Shown here piece by piece: positions 58,149-64,000 of a stretch of DNA of 64,000 nt (positions within the stretch are counted from its first letter, which is position 1; each line of letters opens with the position of its first letter). Position numbers and translations under genes: made by a program. This stretch comes from CAZAPG01 sp964486935 (GTDB lineage: Bacteria > Chloroflexota > Anaerolineae > 4572-78 > J111), in NCBI GenBank assembly GCA_964486935.1, contig CAZAPG010000019.1, forward strand, positions 47,398 to 111,397, written 5' to 3'. The notes below the pieces were generated by a model that was not told the origin of the DNA, made no database searches, and was given only the letters and a program-made list of their open reading frames with translations.

Positions 58149-61100
58149 TTATTGTACCACGGAAATCTTTTGCCATAAATCGCCGGCGTTGGTGGATACA
58201 AAAATATCACCATTGGCCAGCGCGGCAAATAAATGCGTGTTGGTTGAATATAAATTGGTCACATTGGCCCCGGCCGGCAATCCGCTGGAAACAGGTTGCC
58301 AGCTTTGGCCACCATCCCGGCTGCGATAGATGCCGCCCGGCCCGCCCACAAATACTGCATTGTCTGACCCGTAAACCACGGCCTGCACGCCGGTTAGCTC
58401 CGCCGGCAGCGGCTGGCCAAATGGCTGCCACGGCGGCGTTTGCACCAGCCGGGTATCATACTCCGGGGCGGCAAGCAAGCCGTTATCGGGGGTGGCGGCG
58501 GCGTCGATGAATGAAATCAGCTCGCCCTCGCTGCCGGGCTGCGGCTGCCAGTTCTGGCCGCCATCGCTGCTGGTGAACAGGGTTTGGCCGTAGCCAAAAC
58601 GGGCAAAAACGGTTTGGCCGTTGGGGGCAATTGCCAGCAAATCGCTGCGGCTGGCGCGCTCCGGCGGGGCGAGCACAGACTGCCAGGTATCGCCCCCATC
58701 GGTAGAACGGTACACCGCCGCCGGCGTGCTGACCAGTAAGGTGCTATCACGGCCAAAGCTGGGCGAGAGCGCAATTTTTTGGGCCGGAAAACTGGCCGGC
58801 TCGTTGGCGGTCAGTTGGCTCCAGTTTGCGCCCCCATCGGTAGAGCGATGCAGGCTGCGGCCGGTGGCAATAAACAGCGTTTGGTCTTGCGGATAATTGG
58901 GCGAGATGGCCAGGCTGAAATCTTTGGGGGCAAAGCGGGCCGCTCGAACGGGAAAGTCGATGGCCTGCCAGTTCTGCCCGCCATTGGTGCTGCGGAACAA
59001 CCCCTGCTGGCTGCTGAGAACAAATAGAGTCTGGTCGCCGGCAAAGTTGGGCGAGGCCGCCAGACTGCTAATTTCAAACGGCTCTGCCGGCCAGCCCGAC
59101 TCATCCCAGCGCAGGCTGCCGGGCGAGAGGCGGGTCAGTTGGGTGTCGGCGCTGCCAAAAATAAAATCGCCGCCGGGCAGTTGGGCGATAGCCGTAAAAT
59201 TGTTGCCGCCGCTAACCGGGTCGAGCCAGGGTTGCCAACTTTGCCCCGCATCGGTGGAGCGGAAGAGTTTGGCCGGAGACTCGCCAAAGCCGTTTTTAAA
59301 GAAAAGATAGACGGCGCTGTTATTGGGCGCAACCAGAAATTGGTCCGGTTGAAGGTTATCCAGGCCGGTTAGCCCGTCGCCGCCGGCCAGCCAGGCATCC
59401 CCCCCATCCGGCGAGCGCCACAGGCCGTCGCTGCCGTAGGCCAGCACTGTTTGACCATTTTGGGTAAAAGTGATGGCGTTGACCGGCTGGTCGAACACCT
59501 GCTCCCACGGCGATAGCGCGCCATCAGGTTGAAGAGTCGCCTTGAAGATGCCGCCGGCCCCTTCAAACGATTGGCCGGCCAGAATCGCGCCCTGCCCATC
59601 AAAGGCGACGGCGGCGGTTTGAACCGGGTTGGGGAAAAAGGCGGTGGGGTTGCGCGCAGCCAGAGGCAACCAGCTTTGCCCGCTATCGGTGGAGGCGTGC
59701 AACCCGCCGTGAACGGTTTTGACCAGTATCAGCCTGTCCCGGCCAAAATTGGGCGAGATAAACAGGCTCTCCATCCATAAATCTTGCAGGCCGGCCATGG
59801 CCGGCGTCCAGCGCTGGCCGCCATCGGTTGAGCGGTAGAGGCCGCCGGTTTGGCCCAGCCGGGTCAGGCCGGCAAAAAAGGCTGGCCCCTGCCCGGCAAT
59901 GGCCTGCGCGGGCAAATTGGGCAGGCTTTGGCTCAGGTCGCTCCAGCTTTTGCCCTGGTTGGCAGTGCGGTAGAGGCGGGGGTCAACGTTGCCGTCGTGT
60001 TCGGCTTCGATGCGGGCCAGGATGGTGTTGCCGTCGGTGGCGGCCAGCCCCAATATTGCGCCGGTGGGCGGGTAGGCAACTTGGGCCGGCGAGTCAACCT
60101 GGGGTTGGGCGTCGCCGGAAGAGATGACCAGCAATTGGCCGTCCAGCCCAATCAGAAAAAGGCGGCCGGTGGCGGGGTCCAAATCGACCAGCCGGTAGTT
60201 GTAATCGGGCGGCAGCGGTATTTCGCCAATGACGGCCAGGGTGTCGGCCTGGAGAATTAGCAGGCGGTTGGTCTCGCCATCGCTCAGGTAGAGGCGGTTG
60301 GCGGCGGGGTTGTAGCGGGCGTGGCCCCACACACCCAGCAGTTGGCGGGTGTATTCAACCGGGCCGGGCGGGGCGGCGCTCAGAACGCGCAGCCGCTTGT
60401 TGCCGTGGCGAACGTGCCCAACAAAGGCGCTGCCCGTGGCCGGGTTTGGTTCAATGAGCAAGGCGCTGAGTTCGGTATCGGTGAAGATGAGGCTGGGTTC
60501 AAGTTGCGTATCGTAAACGTACAGGTAGTTGCCGCCGTTTGAGCCGGGCACGCCGTTGGGCGTCAGGCTGTACAGCCGCCGGTTTTGGGCGTCGAGCTTG
60601 CTGTAAACAACGCAGGGGTTGGGCACAAGGCCATCGGGGCGAGGCGCGCTGTCGGGAACCGGCGCGCCCTGGGCCAGCGTGTCGGCATTGATAACGGTGA
60701 GGCCGCAGTTGCTCACGTACAGGGCGTTGCCGGTGGGGTCGGGGGCCAGTTGACCGCCCGGCTCCAGCGTGGCGATTTCGGCCAGGGTATCGGCCTGCAA
60801 TACGGTGGCGGGCCGCCCGCTGACATACAGGCGATTGCGGGTTGGGTCTAGCGACAACTCGCCCGGCGCGGCGGTGGCCTTAAATCCAAAATCGGCCAGG
60901 TTGTTTTGCAGTTGGGTTTCGGCCAGCGGCTCCAGGGTGCCGGCGTTTAACCGGCGAATGCGGTTGGCGCTGTCGGCAATGACAAGCTGGTTAGAGCCGG
61001 GGTCAAACAGCAGGTCGCGCAGTTCAATGGCGGTGTTGATAATCCGGGTCGACTCGCTGCCCAGGTCTATTACAAATAGCAAATCGTCGTAGGGGTAGAG

Positions 61101-62153
61101 GCCAAAAAGCTGATTGCTCTGGTCGTCAACGGCCAGGGCCTCAAAGTTGACCGGCAGCGGAATGTTGGCCAGGGGCGACAGGTTGGCGCTGCCGGCCAGG
61201 CCGACGAGGGCTGGACCGGGCGTTCCGGGCGGGTCGTTTTGGGTGGGGGGGTACTGGCCGTTGCTAAAGTAGAGTTGTTCGCCATTTTGAGAGAGGGCAA
61301 CCCCGGCTGCGCCGTAGCGCGGCCCCATTTCAAAGGGGAGGTCGGCCAGCTCGCCGTCGGTGGTCAGGCGATACAGGAAGCGGAAACTATCGAGGGCGAC
61401 GACCGCCAGCACCTGGTCTTGAGCGGGCAGGGGCAAAATGTTGAGCACCTGGCCTTCGGCGGGGTAGCTGGCGACAGCTTCCAGCGTGTCGGCTTTAAAT
61501 ATTTCGATGCTCCAGTTGCCGTTGGCGTTGCGGGCCAGGTAAAGCCGGTTGGCGGCAGAACTTACGGCCATAGGGCCGGGCGCGGCGGGGGGCAGGTCAA
61601 CACGTTGGCGCTCCAAATCGGCCACCTGGGGCGGATTGAGCGCGGCCAGCGATTGCGACGTGGCGGCATAAAGCTGGCCGCCGCCGGCGGCAATGGCCTG
61701 GATGCCGGGGATGTCTTCCATGACTTGCAGGGTTTCGGCGTTAATAACCGAGAGAGTTGGCGGCGTATCGGTAAAGGCTTCTTGCCACAGGGCGTAGAGC
61801 AGGCCGCCGGCCGGGTCGAATTGGAGGTTGAGCGGCTGGTTGTGGCCCCGGTTGATTTTTGCGTGCTTTTCAATTTGGCCGGTTTGCAGGTTGTAGACGC
61901 TCAGGCCATTGCCCTGCCTGAGCGCGGGGATGCCCGCGCTGAAGATGTAGAGCTTTTGGCTCTGGGCGTCGAGCGCCAGAAATTGGGGCGTCGCTCCATT
62001 GCCGGCGGATACGCCAAGGTTAACAACGGTTTCAATTTGGGCCGGGGGGTGTTCAGGCTGTGGAATTGTTTGAGAAGCGGCAGCGGTAGTGAGGATTAAT
62101 AAAAAAGCAGATATGAAGATTTTTAGCCAGTGGTTCATTATTTGACCAGACAT
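58149..62153 (-). CDS. Giant secreted beta-propeller protein (YVTN and BNR/sialidase-type repeats)
   Basis: A 1334-aa exported protein. A signal segment follows MNHWLKIF; the ATG may be 62153 or 62138. Residues about 40-720 carry YVTN/SMP-like propeller blades (repeated LYVS or LYLS, ADTLA, DPATG). Residues about 730-1330 carry BNR-type repeats of Asp-box character: YRSTDGGQRW, LFRSTDAGQSW, YRSRDGGQSW, each followed by a Phe/Leu-Ala-SPNF stretch as in photosynthesis-assembly (Ycf48-like) or sortilin-type propellers. No sialidase catalytic residues are evident. It is cotranscribed with the pseudokinase and could be its extracellular ligand or partner. Confidence 0.85.
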   Translation of the reverse strand: MSGQIMNHWLKIFISAFLLILTTAAASQTIPQPEHPPAQIETVVNLGVSAGNGATPQFLALDAQSQKLYIFSAGIPALRQGNGLSVYNLQTGQIEKHAKINRGHNQPLNLQFDPAGGLLYALWQEAFTDTPPTLSVINAETLQVMEDIPGIQAIAAGGGQLYAATSQSLAALNPPQVADLERQRVDLPPAAPGPMAVSSAANRLYLARNANGNWSIEIFKADTLEAVASYPAEGQVLNILPLPAQDQVLAVVALDSFRFLYRLTTDGELADLPFEMGPRYGAAGVALSQNGEQLYFSNGQYPPTQNDPPGTPGPALVGLAGSANLSPLANIPLPVNFEALAVDDQSNQLFGLYPYDDLLFVIDLGSESTRIINTAIELRDLLFDPGSNQLVIADSANRIRRLNAGTLEPLAETQLQNNLADFGFKATAAPGELSLDPTRNRLYVSGRPATVLQADTLAEIATLEPGGQLAPDPTGNALYVSNCGLTVINADTLAQGAPVPDSAPRPDGLVPNPCVVYSKLDAQNRRLYSLTPNGVPGSNGGNYLYVYDTQLEPSLIFTDTELSALLIEPNPATGSAFVGHVRHGNKRLRVLSAAPPGPVEYTRQLLGVWGHARYNPAANRLYLSDGETNRLLILQADTLAVIGEIPLPPDYNYRLVDLDPATGRLFLIGLDGQLLVISSGDAQPQVDSPAQVAYPPTGAILGLAATDGNTILARIEAEHDGNVDPRLYRTANQGKSWSDLSQSLPNLPAQAIAGQGPAFFAGLTRLGQTGGLYRSTDGGQRWTPAMAGLQDLWMESLFISPNFGRDRLILVKTVHGGLHASTDSGQSWLPLAARNPTAFFPNPVQTAAVAFDGQGAILAGQSFEGAGGIFKATLQPDGALSPWEQVFDQPVNAITFTQNGQTVLAYGSDGLWRSPDGGDAWLAGGDGLTGLDNLQPDQFLVAPNNSAVYLFFKNGFGESPAKLFRSTDAGQSWQPWLDPVSGGNNFTAIAQLPGGDFIFGSADTQLTRLSPGSLRWDESGWPAEPFEISSLAASPNFAGDQTLFVLSSQQGLFRSTNGGQNWQAIDFPVRAARFAPKDFSLAISPNYPQDQTLFIATGRSLHRSTDGGANWSQLTANEPASFPAQKIALSPSFGRDSTLLVSTPAAVYRSTDGGDTWQSVLAPPERASRSDLLAIAPNGQTVFARFGYGQTLFTSSDGGQNWQPQPGSEGELISFIDAAATPDNGLLAAPEYDTRLVQTPPWQPFGQPLPAELTGVQAVVYGSDNAVFVGGPGGIYRSRDGGQSWQPVSSGLPAGANVTNLYSTNTHLFAALANGDIFVSTNAGDLWQKISVVQ

Positions 62154-62173
62154 AAAATTTGGAGTCTACAGGG

Positions 62174-62184
62174 ATTATATCACA
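62174..62184 (-). promoter_or_regulatory. Extended -10 of the propeller-pseudokinase operon
   Basis: Minus-strand TGTGATATAAT, about 20 bp before the first possible ATG; short leader, no clear ribosome binding site. Confidence 0.6.
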
Positions 62185-62395
62185 GCCGTCACAGGAGGGA
62201 AAAACGCTTAAAAGATGCGGCTGCCAAAGTCCGGCCAAAGTTTTTTTGCAATTTACCTGTTAATTTTATCACAAAATAATACCCCCAATATAGGGGAAAA
62301 ATTTGGGTGGCCTGCCACAAGATGTAGTGGGTTGCCGGCCCGGTTTTTTGCCTTTAGCCAGGTTAACAATAATCAGGTTTATTGATTTGGTTAAG

Positions 62396-62425
62396 GTTCA
62401 CAATTTGGGGGTTGTATGGTAGAAT
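62396..62425 (+). promoter_or_regulatory. Promoter of the L,D-transpeptidase gene
   Basis: TTCACA (62396-62401), 18 bp, TATGGTAGAAT with -10 at 62420-62425. It lies in the 422-bp divergent gap 62154-62575. Confidence 0.6.
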
Positions 62426-62446
62426 TTGCTCAATTGCCACCGTACC

Positions 62447-62537
62447 CCAACTCCCAGAAACAGCCGATAGGCCGGGGGGCTTGGGGGGTGTCCCCCATTT
62501 CTGTTTCTTATAGTTGGCATAATCCTGAAGGATTATG
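62447..62537 (+). ncRNA. Structured 5' leader, candidate cis-regulatory RNA
   Basis: Nested helices: CCAACT (62447-62452) with AGTTGG (62512-62517); AGAAACAG (62456-62463) with CTGTTTCT (62501-62508); GGGGG with CCCCC (62484-62488, 62492-62496). A second perfect hairpin CATAATCC-TGAA-GGATTATG (62518-62537) abuts it without a gap. I recognise no known riboswitch. Confidence 0.5.
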
Positions 62538-62575
62538 GATTAACTCAATTTGAGCCATCCGACAGGTAAAACAAG

Positions 62576-63865
62576 ATGACGGATAATCCGGTCAATATCA
62601 ATACCAATTTGCGTTTGGGCATTCAGGCGGCCCGGGCGGGTCAAAAAGAAGAAGCCAAACGGTACCTTAGCCGGGTGTTGCAACACGACGCCCAAAATAT
62701 TCCGGCGATGTTGTGGCTGGCCTTTGTTGCCGCCTCGCCCGGCGAGAGCGTAGCCCTGCTGGAGCGCGTGTTAGCCCTGGACCCGCACAATGAACGCGCC
62801 AAAGCCGGGTTGCAATGGGTCAAATCGCAAACTACTCCGGAGCCAACAGCGGGGCAACCTGCCGCCGCAGCCAGCGAGTCGACGGAAATGCCGGATGAGT
62901 TTATTCGGCGGGAGTTACTGGTTAAAAAAGAGATGGGCCAGCGCGCCAAAAAAGGCGCGCTGGCCCATCGCGCCCGCCGCACGATTGACCCGCTGCTAAC
63001 GGCGCTGATTGTTTTAGGGGCCGCTGCCATTTTAACCCTTGGGATTTGGGCCTTGGCCCTGATGCCGGCCGATACGCTGGCCGCCTGGCTGCCGCCGCCG
63101 GTTGAAAAGGCGCTGATGACGGCTGAACCGGTGGCGTTTGTGCCCCAAAAAGAGAGCGCCCCCCTAAAACCCGTTGAATCTGGGCAGATTTTGCCTGAAT
63201 ATTTTACCTCGCGGGGCGATACGATTACGCTTGAAGCCCCAACCCCGGTTGAGACCCAAACAACCAGGGTTGACATGCCCACCGCGCCGGCGGCAAATCT
63301 GGCAGAGGAGTCTGCCGAACTGGCGCCCGCCCGGCCCGGCGAAGAGACTTTGCCGAGTTTGGCCCCTCAATTGTTTATTGCTCCGGCTGCTGAGGCGTTA
63401 AACGGTCCCCGGCTGTTTGAGCCGGTTGACGAAGCGTTGCTGGCTCACCAGCCGGCCCACCCCAACGAAAAATGGATTGAAGTGAACGTGACCGAGCAGC
63501 GCGTGACCGCCTGGGAAGGCAACGTGCCGGTGATGTCATTTTTATCCTCAACCGGCCTGCCCAACACGCCCACCGTGCTGGGTAAATACAATATCTACTG
63601 GAAACTGGAATCGACGCTGATGGCCGGCCCCGGTTACTACCTGCCCGAAGTGCCCTACACCATGTACTTTTACGCCGGATACGCCCTGCACGGCGCTTAC
63701 TGGCACGATAATTTTGGCAACCCGATGAGCCACGGCTGCGTCAATTTATCAATTGATAATTCCAAAGAGCTGTTTTTGTGGGCCGACCCGGCCATTCCGA
63801 CCGGCCAAACGCAGGTAGTGGCAACGGCCGACAACCCCGGCACGCTGGTTGTGGTTCATCAGTAA
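62576..63865 (+). CDS. Membrane-anchored L,D-transpeptidase (YkuD) with TPR-like N-terminus
   Basis: A 429-aa protein. Residues about 8-85 are TPR-like helical repeats, probably cytoplasmic. A membrane segment at about 143-165 is followed by a long Pro/Ala/Glu-rich spacer. The YkuD catalytic domain occupies about 300-429 (KWIEVNVTEQRV at its start), with the catalytic His and Cys in HGAYWHDNFG and SHGCVNLS. It would make 3-3 cross-links or attach proteins at the cell wall, although a thin-walled envelope makes the exact target uncertain. The leader is structured. Confidence 0.93.
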   Translation: MTDNPVNINTNLRLGIQAARAGQKEEAKRYLSRVLQHDAQNIPAMLWLAFVAASPGESVALLERVLALDPHNERAKAGLQWVKSQTTPEPTAGQPAAAASESTEMPDEFIRRELLVKKEMGQRAKKGALAHRARRTIDPLLTALIVLGAAAILTLGIWALALMPADTLAAWLPPPVEKALMTAEPVAFVPQKESAPLKPVESGQILPEYFTSRGDTITLEAPTPVETQTTRVDMPTAPAANLAEESAELAPARPGEETLPSLAPQLFIAPAAEALNGPRLFEPVDEALLAHQPAHPNEKWIEVNVTEQRVTAWEGNVPVMSFLSSTGLPNTPTVLGKYNIYWKLESTLMAGPGYYLPEVPYTMYFYAGYALHGAYWHDNFGNPMSHGCVNLSIDNSKELFLWADPAIPTGQTQVVATADNPGTLVVVHQ

Positions 63866-63947
63866 AAATGGTATCCGCCGGTCAAACATCACTTTTTTGA
63901 TAACAGACCGCCTGGCTCGCCCAAATTTTTGGGCAAACCTTTTTGCC

Positions 63948-63975
63948 TCGACAAGCCACAATTTTGTGGTAGAAT
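63948..63975 (+). promoter_or_regulatory. Promoter of a gene beyond the right edge
   Basis: TCGACA (63948-63953), 16 bp, extended -10 TGTGGTAGAAT (63965-63975). No start codon is visible before the window ends. Confidence 0.5.
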
Positions 63976-64000
63976 ATCCATCTAATTCAAGCAACACACT

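Overview
The window reads as a stretch of bacterial chromosome, most likely from a Chloroflexota (Anaerolineae-like) organism. This is inference from gene style: a fused trehalose synthase-maltokinase next to GlgE, sucrose-phosphate synthase, large secreted beta-propeller proteins, a kinase-like protein with thrombospondin-type calcium repeats, a C-terminal FLPLV tail, and intergenic heptamer repeats. There is no rRNA or other phylogenetic marker. Most genes are GC-rich; the stretches at about 17.6-21.6 kb and 28.1-28.9 kb are visibly AT-richer. I saw no rRNA, tRNA, CRISPR array, transposase or phage gene.

Layout. 1-3.9 kb: a sugar ABC importer, whose binding protein is an in-frame tandem duplication running off the left edge, and two permeases. 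4.0-5.8 kb: a chaperone-like/thioredoxin lipoprotein and an SDR oxidoreductase. 5.9-28.1 kb: a large alpha-glucan, trehalose and sucrose cluster on the + strand: GH13 glucosidase, a second GH13 protein (possibly glucosylglycerol hydrolase), GlgE, a TreS-maltokinase fusion, GlgB, a free TreS, a HAD phosphatase-like/six-hairpin glycosidase fusion, sucrose-phosphate synthase and a fructokinase-like kinase. The cluster is interrupted between glgB and treS by a two-gene AT-rich island (N6-adenine DNA methyltransferase plus ComEC-type metallo-beta-lactamase protein) that looks like a defence or restriction-modification-type insertion.

28.2-29.9 kb: a membrane-anchored hypothetical protein and an alpha/beta hydrolase separated by an attC-like site. 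30-40 kb, mostly - strand: a ParB-like protein, a phosphoribosyltransferase, a TPP-riboswitch-controlled thiN-thiB-thiP operon, an aldolase/PfkB kinase/GNAT operon and an LCP cell-wall ligase. 40-50 kb: a secreted 5'-nucleotidase, a DksA-type zinc finger protein, ruvB, queA, a secreted beta-helix protein, gatB, glutamate dehydrogenase and an SDR. 50.5-53.3 kb: two GNAT proteins and an M20 peptidase. 53.3-62.2 kb (- strand): a giant propeller protein, a predicted transmembrane pseudokinase, trmD, rplS and rnhB. The window ends with an L,D-transpeptidase.

How it fits together: TreS makes maltose from trehalose, the maltokinase domain makes maltose-1-phosphate, GlgE polymerises it and GlgB branches it. 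The TreS domain fused to the maltokinase has Val where its catalytic Asp should be, so the separate TreS is presumably the active enzyme. The main unusual signals are this dead TreS domain, the pseudokinase operon, the methyltransferase-MBL island, period-7 repeats (one inside queA), the duplicated binding protein and two structured leader regions.
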